This document shows positions 25,968-34,678 of a stretch of 44,804 nt of DNA, in pieces; within the stretch, counting starts at the first letter, position 1, and each line of letters starts with the position of its first letter. Location: NCBI GenBank assembly GCA_030430205.1, contig JAUIGE010000048.1, positions 1 through 44,804 on the forward strand, written 5' to 3'. A program made the position numbers and the translations under genes. Under the pieces are notes generated by a model that saw only the letters and a list, made by a program, of their open reading frames with translations, searched no databases and was not told the DNA's origin. The DNA comes from Bacteroidia bacterium. GTDB lineage: Bacteria > Bacteroidota > Bacteroidia > J057.

Positions 25968-26302
25968 AAAAGAACAAATCCATCATCCTTGTTTGCACCA
26001 GCGACCAGCCCAAACAGGCTGGGGAAAAGGGCTGTCTGAGCAAAGAATCCCGGGAGGTTTTGGCCCTTTTTCAACAGAAAAAGGAACTCGAAGCAGAGGA
26101 TGAAAGCCTGATAAGGGTGAAGGAAAGCATCTGCATGAACAATTGTGCGAATGCAATTTGCGTGCGGATTTTCCCCGGAAACTCCCTGTATGAGCATATT
26201 CAGCTCTCAGATGTAGAGGAGCTTTGGGAATCTCACATCCAAAAAAACCAGGAGGTAAAACACCTCCTGGCTCCAAAAATAAATCGTTTTATGGGGTTCT
26301 GA
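25964..26302 (+). CDS. Thioredoxin-like [2Fe-2S] ferredoxin
   Basis: The 112-residue protein has four Cys in the thioredoxin-like ferredoxin layout: Cys11, Cys24, Cys57 and Cys61 (SICMNNCANAICVRIFPGN), with Cys66 as an extra. The tail HIQLSDVEELWESHI is typical of this family. These proteins carry a [2Fe-2S] cluster for electron transfer, often with unknown partners. Its ATG overlaps the stop of the acetyltransferase gene. The end of the gene contains, on the other strand, the terminator of trxB. Its stop codon directly abuts the trxB stop with no spacer. Confidence 0.88.
   Translation: MKKNKSIILVCTSDQPKQAGEKGCLSKESREVLALFQQKKELEAEDESLIRVKESICMNNCANAICVRIFPGNSLYEHIQLSDVEELWESHIQKNQEVKHLLAPKINRFMGF
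26241..26270 (-). terminator. trxB terminator embedded in the ferredoxin coding sequence
   Basis: CCAGGAGGT at 26248-26256 pairs perfectly with ACCTCCTGG at 26262-26270 around a 5-nt loop. On the minus strand seven T residues follow (A run 26241-26247). It lies 33-62 nt beyond the trxB stop but inside the 3' end of the convergent ferredoxin gene. Confidence 0.85.
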
Positions 26303-27283
26303 TTAGCCTGCGGCTACTTCAGCTTCTTCATCTTCTCTGGCTGCCAGCCAGCGCTCGGCGTCCAAGGCTGCCATGCAGCCTGTCCCGGCGGCAGTCACCG
26401 CCTGGCGGTAGACATGATCCTGGGCATCGCCCGAGGCAAATACGCCTTCGATGCGCGTACGCGTACTGTCCGGCTGGGTGATCAGGTAGCCTGTGGCATC
26501 CATGTCCAACTGTCCCTTGAAGATGTCAGTATTGGGCTTGTGGCCGATAGCCACAAAAAATCCCTTTACAGGAAACTCTTGCTTTTCGCCGGTCTGGTTG
26601 TTGACCACGCGCACAGCGCCTACATTTCCATCCTCTCCACCCAATATTTCTTCTGTTTCTGTATTCCAGTGAACCTGGATATGGGGGTTGTTCAATACCC
26701 GTTTTTGCATGATTTTGGAAGCGCGCATCTCGTCGCGGCGCACGATGAGGTGCACCACCGGACAAAGCTTTGCCAGATAAAGGGCTTCTTCAGCGGCCGT
26801 ATCTCCTGCGCCTACTACAGCGACGGGTTTTTCCTTAAAGAAATATCCATCACAAACAGCACAGGCACTTACGCCTCTGTATTGAAATTCTTTTTCAGAA
26901 GGCAGGCCCAGCCATTTGGCGGATGCTCCCGTGGAGATGATCACCGTATCAGCGGTATATTCGGTCTCATCCTCCAGCCACAGGCGCTTGGGCTGAGCTT
27001 CCAGGTCTACTTTGGTGACCGTATCATATTTGATCTCGGTGCCAAAGCGCTCCGCCTGCAGGCGGAAGTCTTCCATCATCTGGGGGCCGGTCACGGCCTT
27101 GGGATAGCCCGGATAGTTTTCCACATCTGTGGTAATCATCAACTGACCTCCGGGCTCAGGGCCGGCGATCACGAGGGGTTTCATCTCAGCGCGTGCTGCA
27201 TAGATAGCAGCCGTATAGCCTGCTGGGCCAGAACCAATGATGATGGTTTTGTAATGTCTTTCTTGTCCGTTACTCGCACTCAT
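26303..27283 (-). CDS. trxB: Thioredoxin-disulfide reductase
   Basis: The 326-residue flavoprotein has the FAD motif IIIGSGPAGYTAAIYAARA, the redox pair CAVC (Cys141 and Cys144), the NADPH motif VVGAGDTAAEEALYLA and the C-terminal GVFASGDAQDHVYRQ FAD site. It transfers electrons from NADPH to thioredoxin in the cytoplasm. The length is typical, with a short acidic tail. It follows the NYN-LOTUS gene by 15 nt on the same strand, so the two are likely one transcript. Confidence 0.97.
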   Translation of the reverse strand: MSASNGQERHYKTIIIGSGPAGYTAAIYAARAEMKPLVIAGPEPGGQLMITTDVENYPGYPKAVTGPQMMEDFRLQAERFGTEIKYDTVTKVDLEAQPKRLWLEDETEYTADTVIISTGASAKWLGLPSEKEFQYRGVSACAVCDGYFFKEKPVAVVGAGDTAAEEALYLAKLCPVVHLIVRRDEMRASKIMQKRVLNNPHIQVHWNTETEEILGGEDGNVGAVRVVNNQTGEKQEFPVKGFFVAIGHKPNTDIFKGQLDMDATGYLITQPDSTRTRIEGVFASGDAQDHVYRQAVTAAGTGCMAALDAERWLAAREDEEAEVAAG

Positions 27284-27298
27284 ATGCTCAATAATTGC

Positions 27299-28828
27299 TT
27301 AGGAATGAATTTTTTCAGAATCCTTTTGGGGTAGAGCAAACAACAGATCAAGGATATCACCACTTGAAAGGCTTTCAAATTGTTGGCTTAATTCCTTGCC
27401 TATGGCTTCGATATAGGCTTCATCCAGCTTGTCTGGGCGGTCATATCCCGCTTTTAGCTGAAATAAAGGCGATGAAGCCTGCGGTTCACTCTCTACCTGT
27501 ACAAAAAGATCGTTTTGATGCAGCAAATGTACATATTTTTCAAATAGGTAATCGTCAGCTATCAGACCAGTATGAATCTGTAAGTAGGCTTTCATCTGCG
27601 GGAGGGTCATGCCCTTGTATCGTTGCATGCCTTCCAGCAAATTGGCACCCATTTGCAGGCGATCACTTAGTTCGAACTGGAATAACAAATGTTCGTCCAG
27701 ATAGGTTTTTGCTTCATTTTTGGCAGGATTTTCTGCCTTTATGACATCTAAGCGCTTATTTTTTTCTTTAAAATGGACATATAAGGTATAGCCGTCTTCG
27801 GTAATTTCATCGATGAGGTCTCCCACCAGATCTTCTACAAACTGTTTGAAAAAGCGGTATCCCAGTTTTTTCTCTGAAAAAGTGGGGTCCAGTTTGGTGA
27901 GCAGCGGTTTAAAGCGCGCCATAGGAAGGGGATGGTCCTGCTTACGCCGGGCAATCAATTGCTTAACCAGCTCGCGTGCAGCCTCAAAATCAGGGCTATT
28001 TTTGGCGACCTTTTGAGGGCTATTTTCTTCTTTTTTCTCTTTTTGTATTTTCTTGACTATGACCCACCATTGCTGGTCTTTTTTTTCCAAATCTTCTATC
28101 AGGTCGCCTTTGTAAGCTTTGATAAATTTTTTGAATTTGATGAATCCATAAGATTCTTCCGAAAAAGCAGGATCAAACTTCAGGATATCCTGCTTGAGTT
28201 CCGAAAGAGCGATGACGTCTTTGTCGTTTTTTCGCTCTGCGAGGTAGCGCTGCAAAAAGGCTTTGCCATTCCTGTAATTGGAAGATACGTGCTGCTCAGC
28301 TTGTCCATTTCGGTTTCCCTGAGGCTGATGGGGCCGTGGGCTTTTTTGCGGGCCCAAAAGTTCCTTTAATGGCTTAAATTCTGAGCAATAATGCTTGATC
28401 ATATCACTCACACTGTGCTCAAAACTGAGCAAAATCACCTCGGTATTCCGTTGCTGCATGTGCTGGATCAAAGGGATGAAGTCAGAATCTCCCGAGCCAA
28501 TCAAAACAATATCGGGTTTGGGTTCTTCATGCAAATGCTCCATCACATCTATGACCAGACGCATGTCTGATCCATTTTTCCCCAGTAGATTGGTTTCAGG
28601 CAAATGAATGAGCTCGAAGCCATTCATGAGCAATTCTTTTTGGTACAAGGAAAATTTTTTCTTGGACCAATCTGCATACACTTTTTTGATTTTAGGAGTC
28701 CCTTTGGTCCTGGCAAACTGAATTATAGGCTCTATTTTCAATGGCATTTCTATCCCCCGATAGGCTTCCAGGGCAGAAATGGCAAGATTTTCAAAATCTA
28801 AATATATCGCTACATTCTTTTCTTCCAC
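27299..28828 (-). CDS. NYN-domain ribonuclease-like protein with LOTUS/OST-HTH domains
   Basis: Residues 1-155 form a LabA-like NYN (PIN-related) domain. The acidic metal-binding set is visible: Asp11 in IYLDFENL, Asp88 and Asp94 in NGSDMRLVIDVM, Asp114 and Asp116 in GSGDSDFIPLI. A Pro/Gln/Asn-rich linker follows. Two LOTUS (OST-HTH) domains lie at about 184-257 (FLQRYLAERKNDKD, FIKFKKFIKAY) and 281-353 (LVKQLIARRKQDHPLP, FFKQFVEDLVGDLID). The last 130 residues are helical and unassigned. In other bacteria NYN-LOTUS proteins are thought to bind and cut RNA; LOTUS domains of this type bind G-rich RNA in some cases. The start codon is GTG. It is probably co-transcribed with trxB. Confidence 0.9.
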   Translation of the reverse strand: MEEKNVAIYLDFENLAISALEAYRGIEMPLKIEPIIQFARTKGTPKIKKVYADWSKKKFSLYQKELLMNGFELIHLPETNLLGKNGSDMRLVIDVMEHLHEEPKPDIVLIGSGDSDFIPLIQHMQQRNTEVILLSFEHSVSDMIKHYCSEFKPLKELLGPQKSPRPHQPQGNRNGQAEQHVSSNYRNGKAFLQRYLAERKNDKDVIALSELKQDILKFDPAFSEESYGFIKFKKFIKAYKGDLIEDLEKKDQQWWVIVKKIQKEKKEENSPQKVAKNSPDFEAARELVKQLIARRKQDHPLPMARFKPLLTKLDPTFSEKKLGYRFFKQFVEDLVGDLIDEITEDGYTLYVHFKEKNKRLDVIKAENPAKNEAKTYLDEHLLFQFELSDRLQMGANLLEGMQRYKGMTLPQMKAYLQIHTGLIADDYLFEKYVHLLHQNDLFVQVESEPQASSPLFQLKAGYDRPDKLDEAYIEAIGKELSQQFESLSSGDILDLLFALPQKDSEKIHS

Positions 28829-28987
28829 AAATAAATTCGATTTCGGAGCAAAAAAACGAAAGCTAAAGCTTCTGGGTTACTGAAGTATTTGACCTTCGAA
28901 AAAATTAAGCAAACAGGATGCTTTCATTAAGGCTCGGCAAAAATAGCGCCTAAAATCGCGATTGTGGATAGAATTATGGAAAGAGGT

Positions 28988-30136
28988 CTAAACGAGGCTT
29001 TTTTGGTTCACAATTTTTGTCAATTCCGAAACCGCATAATCAATTTCTTCCTTGGTATTCTGAGGTCCGAAAGAGAAGCGAACGGAGTTCATACATCGGG
29101 AAGCAGGATGCCCGAGGGCATTCAGGACATGAGATCCCTGGTTTGCGCCTGAATTGCAGGCCGAGCCGCCGGAAGCCGAAATTCCGGCCAGGTCCAGCAT
29201 AAAGGTCAGCATGGCATCGCCTTCGCCGCAGGGAGGAGCGACATTGAGTACCGTAGGCAAGGAATTTTCAATGTCTGTATTTCCATTAAAAGCTACACCT
29301 GGAATATGGCTTTCCAATTGCGCCTTCATATAGCGTTTCAACTCTTTGAGGTGTGTGGTCTTTTTTTCCAGATTCTCCACACATTTTTTCAGGGCGTAAG
29401 CCATTCCGATGATGGAAACGATATTTTCCGTTCCGGCGCGGTGGTTGCGCTCCTGCCCTCCCCCATGGATCATGCTGGGAATCTTTTTATCGTTGCGCAT
29501 AAAAAGAAATCCGACGCCCTTGGGGCCGTAAAACTTATGTGCCGAAGCAACCAGAAAATCTACGGGTATCTTTTGCAGATCATAGGCAAAATGCCCCATG
29601 GTCTGAACTGTATCTGAGTGAAAATGCGCGCCATGCGCTTTGCATAGATGGCCGATGGCCTCGATATCGTGCAGGGTTCCGATTTCATTGTTGCCGTGCA
29701 TGAGGCACACAAGTGCATTGGGATGCGCCTGAAGCAGGCTTTCCAGCTCTTTCAGGTCGATTTCGCCCTTGTCATTCACCTTCAGCCAATGTGCTTGTAT
29801 CAAGCCCTCTTTTTCCAATTCCTCTATTGAATGGCCCACCGCATGATGCTCGGTATGAGCAGAAATAATGTGTTTGATACCATAACCTTTTACAGCCCCT
29901 CTGATGGCCATATTATCGGCCTCCGTGCCTCCGCTGGTGAAGCAAATCTCTCCAGGCGAACAATTGAGCAGGTTTGCGATGGTTCTGCGCGACTCCTCAA
30001 TCACCGCCCGCAAGGCGCGGCCATGTGCATGGGTTGAAGAGGGATTGCCGACCCAATCGCAGTAATAAGGCTTCATGTGCTCAAAAACATGGGGGTCCAT
30101 GGGCGCTGAAGCAGCATTATCAAAATAAACTTTCAT
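28988..30136 (-). CDS. Cysteine desulfurase (NifS/IscS-like)
   Basis: The 382-residue PLP enzyme starts with MKVYFDNAASAPMDP, the usual N-terminus of the family; the longer frame would run through the promoter. PLP-binding features are FTSGGTEADN, TEHHAV, NNEIGTL and the lysine in ASAHKFYGPKGVG (Lys201). The catalytic Cys327 is in SGGSACNSG. The enzyme takes sulfur from cysteine as a persulfide for iron-sulfur clusters or tRNA thiolation. No iscU, iscR or suf genes are adjacent, so the acceptor is unclear. The Cys loop is of the longer class I type. Confidence 0.95.
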   Translation of the reverse strand: MKVYFDNAASAPMDPHVFEHMKPYYCDWVGNPSSTHAHGRALRAVIEESRRTIANLLNCSPGEICFTSGGTEADNMAIRGAVKGYGIKHIISAHTEHHAVGHSIEELEKEGLIQAHWLKVNDKGEIDLKELESLLQAHPNALVCLMHGNNEIGTLHDIEAIGHLCKAHGAHFHSDTVQTMGHFAYDLQKIPVDFLVASAHKFYGPKGVGFLFMRNDKKIPSMIHGGGQERNHRAGTENIVSIIGMAYALKKCVENLEKKTTHLKELKRYMKAQLESHIPGVAFNGNTDIENSLPTVLNVAPPCGEGDAMLTFMLDLAGISASGGSACNSGANQGSHVLNALGHPASRCMNSVRFSFGPQNTKEEIDYAVSELTKIVNQKSLV

Positions 30137-30159
30137 ATTTATAAAGTTATTATTTGCCG

Positions 30160-30191
30160 CAAAATACGCCAATAAAATGTCAGTTCGCAAA
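30160..30191 (-). promoter_or_regulatory. Candidate promoter of the cysteine desulfurase gene
   Basis: On the minus strand TTTG (30191-30188) is followed after 20 nt by GTATTTTG (30167-30160), which reads as TATTTTG if the spacer is 21 nt. The start codon lies 23 nt further on. The -7 box is imperfect, so the call is moderate. Its location supports the ATG at 30136 as start. Confidence 0.45.
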
Positions 30192-30224
30192 TTGAACAAA
30201 AGGAGCTTGCTGGCAATTATAAGA

Positions 30225-30268
30225 AACCAAAACCGAGCATGCCAGAGTAATACTCGACAAGCTCGGTT
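30225..30268 (-). terminator. Candidate terminator after the metallophosphoesterase gene
   Basis: AACCGAGC at 30231-30238 and GCTCGGTT at 30261-30268 form an 8-bp perfect stem. The 22-nt loop itself holds a small GAGT/ACTC hairpin. On the minus strand only four T residues follow, so it may be a weak terminator or another RNA structure. Confidence 0.45.
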
Positions 30269-30328
30269 ATCTTCTGCCTTGAAGAAAGCAGGAAAAAGCT
30301 GTTAAGCTGAAGTTAATAGGTCTCGTGA

Positions 30329-32743
30329 TTAGCCATAAACGATGCGTGTGGAATAATACAGATTATGGTTGCTGTTTCCCCGGTACAATAGCAAGGAGTA
30401 ATATGCCCCTTCCAGAATACAAGGCACATGACCCGTTTGCGGCAAATTGGTTGGGCTAACCATGGTGCGAATGCCACCCGTCCAGTTGGATGTGCCTGCC
30501 AGGTTATATATTGCCCATCGTATGTAATTGTCGTCGTCAACATAGAACAATTCTACGAATTGGTTATTTGCACACATTGCAAGGCTCTTTGAAGTCGTAG
30601 GAATATTCGTTCCCACTGCATGACCATTTGCTATTATCCCCATGGAGTTCCAGTTATCCCCCGTATCTCCGGTGATAAAGGTCAGATTTTTGCTGTTATT
30701 ACAAACTGTAATAAATAAGCTTGAGTCATTTGAAGCAATCGCCGGGCAAACTTTGTGGTAACTTTTCAGGGTACTGCCATTCACCGTTTTACTTCCATGA
30801 TAATTCCAGGTAGTACCATCATAGTTGAGCCATCTAACGGTCTGATCATCCCCATCATGTAGGTACAGCAAATACACTTTCCCATTAAAAACCGTCATGG
30901 AAGGGCCGTAATTTGACTGGATGTTCGGGCTCGTCAAGATGGAATCCTCGAGTTTGCCATTTGAACTCCAGGTCTCGGTGCCGGGATCATATACACACCA
31001 GTACAAGTCGGTAGCTCCTTTCAGTTTATACACCATGAGCAGTTGGCCGTTGAAATTGACCATAGCAGGGTTTTGATCTGTCTTAATACTGCTCCCAATA
31101 GCGGCAGGGGTATTCTTGGTTAGTTTAGAACCCTCAACACTGGCATTATCCCAGTAAATTTTTCCAGAATCATCCCTGTTTTGGTAAGCCAAATAAAGGC
31201 TGTCACCAATCAATGCAGCACATGGTCCGTAGTCAGAATTGTAACTTTTTGATCCGTTTCTGTTCCAAAGGCCTGTGGGTCGCATAACAGGGTTGGTGAT
31301 GGTCTCCGTCACAAGTGCGGTTAATCTCAAACCACTTGAAGGAGCTGCATATTCCATATCCCAGCTGGGGAAACTATAGTAGGTGATTGTGGGGTTATTT
31401 GCACCATTCATCTGGAGAATAGCACCCACATGCGGATAATACTGGTCTGAATCATGAGAAGAAGGACTATAGTTATTGGGGCTAACCTGCACGTTGTTGC
31501 TGTTATAGGGAATCAGCGGATAATTAATGGCGTAGGGGTCATCGGAGATCGCTTCTTCATAGGAGCTACTCCCAACCAAGCGCCCCATATTCAAGCCCAT
31601 CAGCCCATTTTCAAACAAGGCAAAGCTATGCTCATGTCCCCAAAACCATGCGGCAATATGGTTCCCCATAAAATTGCCAAAATAACTATACAAGTAGGGA
31701 TTGGCACAGTCTTCACCAAAAGGGTCAGAATTCATATATTCAGCAGATCGTGAAAACAATTGGTGATGTGTCAGCATGATGGTTTTACCACCAAATTGTT
31801 GCAATTTGTCCTGGGCCCAGCTTACATCCAAATGGCTTTTCAGGTCCGGTGCCGGAGGTTCCATATAGGTAGTATAATTTCCACTGTCGTTGTAGCCGGT
31901 ATCCAAGCCAAGAAATTGCCAGCGATTGTCATCGGTACGCAAACAAAAATAACTGGCACTTTGAACAGCTGAAACAGATCCTGGCACATGGGAATTCAGC
32001 TTGTCAATTAAATAGAAGTATCCGTCACCAAAATCGTAATACTCATGGTTTCCAGGGATGGTGAAAACGGGTCCCGTGTAGCCGAGCGTGTTTCTGATGA
32101 CGTTGTAAAAATTATTATCCACTTCGGTTTGGGTCCCTGCATAATAAATATCTCCCAAATGAATGATGCAAGCCGGGGGGGTTGTTCCACACTGGGCCAG
32201 CAATTGCCTCAACAATTCTGTTGCATCGGCACAACTTGTGCCCCAGTCACCAAGCAAAATGATCTTGCCTGTTGAAGGCATTTTCCAATCGATTACGCTC
32301 TTGTTGGGGTCATAATTCCCATGGCTGTCCACTGGATCCCGGTATTGAAATGTTTCGGTTGTAAACCATTCGAGCGAGTATTGCATAATTGCTTCCCAAA
32401 CCCAGCGGTGAACATTATCTGTACTATAGGGCCAGTCATCTACGCTATCCAAAATCATTTCGTGGGTAAAAGCTATTCCACTTTCCAACTTGGGGATGAC
32501 ATTAGAAAATTGTTGGGAAGTATAAGCATTAAAGTTAACGGACTCTGGAGCTTCTTTGTCCGGCATGGGGACCTTTTTGCTCTTTGCCGCAGCTTTGATG
32601 TGTTGATAGACGCCCTGCATCTGGGGCATTCGTCTGATCTCTGAAATGTGTAGATCAGGATACATTTGGCGAAGCACACTTTCTACGGTGCTTTGCCACC
32701 TCGAGAGCCTTGCATCTCGAATGGTTGCAATGGGTGTTGCCAT
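30329..32743 (-). CDS. Metallophosphoesterase fused to a C-terminal lectin-like beta-propeller
   Basis: From the ATG at 32743 the product has 804 residues. A calcineurin-type phosphoesterase domain carries GDWG (165-168), GDIYYAG (197-203), GNHEYY (231-236), THHQLF (His326 region) and WGHEH (369-372), so both metal sites look complete. Residues about 481-804 form repeats such as NPAMVNFNGQLLMVYKLKG and GPSMTVFNGKVYLLYLHDG. These resemble the propeller lectins and glycosidase-like propellers that bind sugars. No T9SS tail is present. A TTG start at 32830 would add 29 residues with a Phe/Thr-rich hydrophobic stretch, so export cannot be excluded. Substrate unknown; purple-acid-like or nucleotide phosphatase activity is possible. 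Base composition looks more A/T-rich than the neighbours. Confidence 0.85.
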   Translation of the reverse strand: MATPIATIRDARLSRWQSTVESVLRQMYPDLHISEIRRMPQMQGVYQHIKAAAKSKKVPMPDKEAPESVNFNAYTSQQFSNVIPKLESGIAFTHEMILDSVDDWPYSTDNVHRWVWEAIMQYSLEWFTTETFQYRDPVDSHGNYDPNKSVIDWKMPSTGKIILLGDWGTSCADATELLRQLLAQCGTTPPACIIHLGDIYYAGTQTEVDNNFYNVIRNTLGYTGPVFTIPGNHEYYDFGDGYFYLIDKLNSHVPGSVSAVQSASYFCLRTDDNRWQFLGLDTGYNDSGNYTTYMEPPAPDLKSHLDVSWAQDKLQQFGGKTIMLTHHQLFSRSAEYMNSDPFGEDCANPYLYSYFGNFMGNHIAAWFWGHEHSFALFENGLMGLNMGRLVGSSSYEEAISDDPYAINYPLIPYNSNNVQVSPNNYSPSSHDSDQYYPHVGAILQMNGANNPTITYYSFPSWDMEYAAPSSGLRLTALVTETITNPVMRPTGLWNRNGSKSYNSDYGPCAALIGDSLYLAYQNRDDSGKIYWDNASVEGSKLTKNTPAAIGSSIKTDQNPAMVNFNGQLLMVYKLKGATDLYWCVYDPGTETWSSNGKLEDSILTSPNIQSNYGPSMTVFNGKVYLLYLHDGDDQTVRWLNYDGTTWNYHGSKTVNGSTLKSYHKVCPAIASNDSSLFITVCNNSKNLTFITGDTGDNWNSMGIIANGHAVGTNIPTTSKSLAMCANNQFVELFYVDDDNYIRWAIYNLAGTSNWTGGIRTMVSPTNLPQTGHVPCILEGAYYSLLLYRGNSNHNLYYSTRIVYG

Positions 32744-33209
32744 AAGATAGTGATGATTAAAGGTGAAGGTGAAAGTGAAAAAAAATAACACCCAAAACAC
32801 ATTCCACAATTTGTATATTTCCTTATTCAAACTTTATCCTTTGCCCACATTTAAAATTCACACCTTAGATGTCTTTGAAAATCGAAGAAAATGCTCATTT
32901 TCAAGCAGGAAAAAATTTAGCACTGTCAACCCCTAACATCTTTTGAGGGGCTTTTACTCTCGCTTTCTTTTCTCAAGTGGGTGTAAGTATTTACCAAAAT
33001 TTGTTTCTACAGATCAACACATTTTTACTTTCACTTTTCAAAACTTCTATTACTGTTTTACAATCCATCTTTCCTAAGTCTGGTTTTAAGTTCATTTTTT
33101 GAAGCAAAAAAGATAGATGCCAAAACCAGGCAAGATGCAGCCATGCAGCCTTAAGCAGCCTTATCTGCTTTTATGAGGTCAATTCCCATTGAATTGGAGA
33201 GATATTTGC
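32744..33209. other. Divergent intergenic region
   Basis: About 465 nt separate the metallophosphoesterase and cystathionine beta-synthase genes. Near the left end a 6-nt pattern AGGTGA, AGGTGA, AAGTGA precedes an A run (32761-32780). Around 33135-33160 the hexamer GCAGCC occurs three times within 24 nt. A weak CCCCT/AGGGG hairpin lies near 32930-32950. I see no coding frame and no RNA gene here. A promoter for the right-hand gene is listed separately. Confidence 0.5.
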
Positions 33210-33217
33210 TACTTTTG
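33189..33217 (+). promoter_or_regulatory. Promoter of the cystathionine beta-synthase gene
   Basis: TTG at 33189-33191 is followed after 18 nt by TACTTTTG at 33210-33217, an exact TAnnTTTG box. The start codon is at 33244, giving a short leader of about 20 nt. Confidence 0.65.
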
Positions 33218-33243
33218 CCGAAATTTTATTCAGACACACGCGC

Positions 33244-34617
33244 ATGTATTACAACAACATCATTGAAACAATCGGGAATACACCTTTAGTCAAGCTAAAT
33301 GCAACTGCAGATCACCTGAAAAGCACGATTTTGGCGAAGGTAGAATACTTCAATCCAGGCAATAGTGTCAAGGACCGCATGGCCCTTAAGATGATTGAAG
33401 AAGCAGAAAAGAAGGGTTTACTTAAACCTGGCGGGACCATCATCGAAGGTACTTCCGGCAATACAGGTATGGGATTGGCTTTGGCCGCGGCTGTCAAAGG
33501 CTACCGCTGTATTTTCACCATGGCTGATAAGCAATCACAGGAAAAAATTGACATCCTGAGAGCCGTAGGCGCAGAAGTTATCGTCTGTCCGACCAGCGTT
33601 GCACCAGAAGATCCCCGATCTTATTATTCGGTTGCAAGAACCCTGGCCAAGGAGATTCCCAACTCCATTTATATGAATCAATATGACAACCCTGCCAATA
33701 CAGTGGCTCATATTGAGACGACCGGACCGGAGATATGGGAGCAGACAGAAGGCAAAATCACCCACCTGGTGGCGGGTATGGGAACCTGTGGCACGATTTG
33801 CGGCATAGGCACCTACCTCAAAGAGCAAAATCCCGATATCAAGATTATCGGTGTCGATACCTATGGTTCGGTATTCAAAAAACTGCATGAGACGGGTGTT
33901 TTTGACGAAAAAGAAATCTACCCTTACCTGACAGAAGGCATAGGCGAAGACATCGTGCCGGACAACTGCAATATGGAGGTGATAGACCATATCATCAAGG
34001 TGACAGACAAAGACGCTGCGCTCATGACGCGCAAACTCGCGCGCCTGGAAGGCCTTTTTGTGGGCTGGTCCTGCGGATCAGCTGTGCAGGGCGCATTGGA
34101 ATACGCCTACAGCCAGCAGCTCGGCAAAGACGACCTCATGGTCGTGATCCTGCCTGACCACGGCACACGCTACCTCGGCAAGGTCTATAACGACAACTGG
34201 ATGAGCGACCACAATTTCCTTGATAAGGAAACCCAGCTGACAGCCAAACAGATCCTGGGGATGAAGGAAAAGCCAGCAGTTATGGTCTATATGGACAAAA
34301 ACCAGAAGCTTTCTGAAGCCTTGAAAATCATGCGCCAGCAGGGTATCTCACAGATTCCTGTGAAAGAGAATGGCGAAATCATCGGCAGCCTGACCGAGAG
34401 CCGCGTTTTGAACGCAGTGCTGGACGATCCTGCCCTGAAAGAATCAGCGGTTTCTTCCGTGATGAGTGATCCGCTTCCTTTCGTTTTACCTTCCACAAGG
34501 ATTGAGATAATTTCGAAATTGATCAACCAGGAAAATCCCGCAGTGCTCGTACAGGGTGAAAAGGGTGAAGTAGATATTATCACCAAATTTGACCTGATAA
34601 ATGTACTGGCAAACTGA
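33244..34617 (+). CDS. Cystathionine beta-synthase (PLP enzyme with CBS domain pair)
   Basis: The 457-residue protein begins with IIETIGNTPLVKLN and carries the PLP lysine in GNSVKDRMA (Lys43), the substrate loop EGTSGNTGMG and the phosphate loop GTCGT (180-184). Residues about 335-455 form two CBS domains (MRQQGISQIPVKENGEIIGS, VSSVMSDPLPFVLP) that usually sense adenosyl compounds. This layout fits cystathionine beta-synthase, which joins serine and homocysteine; a cysteine synthase with CBS domains is the alternative. The usual partner, cystathionine gamma-lyase, is not next to it. It has its own promoter. Confidence 0.92.
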   Translation: MYYNNIIETIGNTPLVKLNATADHLKSTILAKVEYFNPGNSVKDRMALKMIEEAEKKGLLKPGGTIIEGTSGNTGMGLALAAAVKGYRCIFTMADKQSQEKIDILRAVGAEVIVCPTSVAPEDPRSYYSVARTLAKEIPNSIYMNQYDNPANTVAHIETTGPEIWEQTEGKITHLVAGMGTCGTICGIGTYLKEQNPDIKIIGVDTYGSVFKKLHETGVFDEKEIYPYLTEGIGEDIVPDNCNMEVIDHIIKVTDKDAALMTRKLARLEGLFVGWSCGSAVQGALEYAYSQQLGKDDLMVVILPDHGTRYLGKVYNDNWMSDHNFLDKETQLTAKQILGMKEKPAVMVYMDKNQKLSEALKIMRQQGISQIPVKENGEIIGSLTESRVLNAVLDDPALKESAVSSVMSDPLPFVLPSTRIEIISKLINQENPAVLVQGEKGEVDIITKFDLINVLAN

Positions 34618-34644
34618 TGATGTGCGGGGAAACAAAAAAAATCC

Positions 34645-34652
34645 TATTTTTG
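34645..34652 (+). promoter_or_regulatory. -7 promoter element TATTTTTG
   Basis: Exact TAnnTTTG match, 26 nt before the ATG at 34679. No TTG lies at the usual distance upstream. Its position between the preceding stop and this ATG supports a separate promoter and the internal start. Confidence 0.5.
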
Positions 34653-34678
34653 GGAAATTCTCGCCAATAACTCAGTTT

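Noticed and set aside
32761-32780. Hexanucleotide-like AGGTGA repeat upstream of the metallophosphoesterase as a fifth short-period array
   Set aside because: Only about three units are visible and they run into an A tract, too short to separate from chance.
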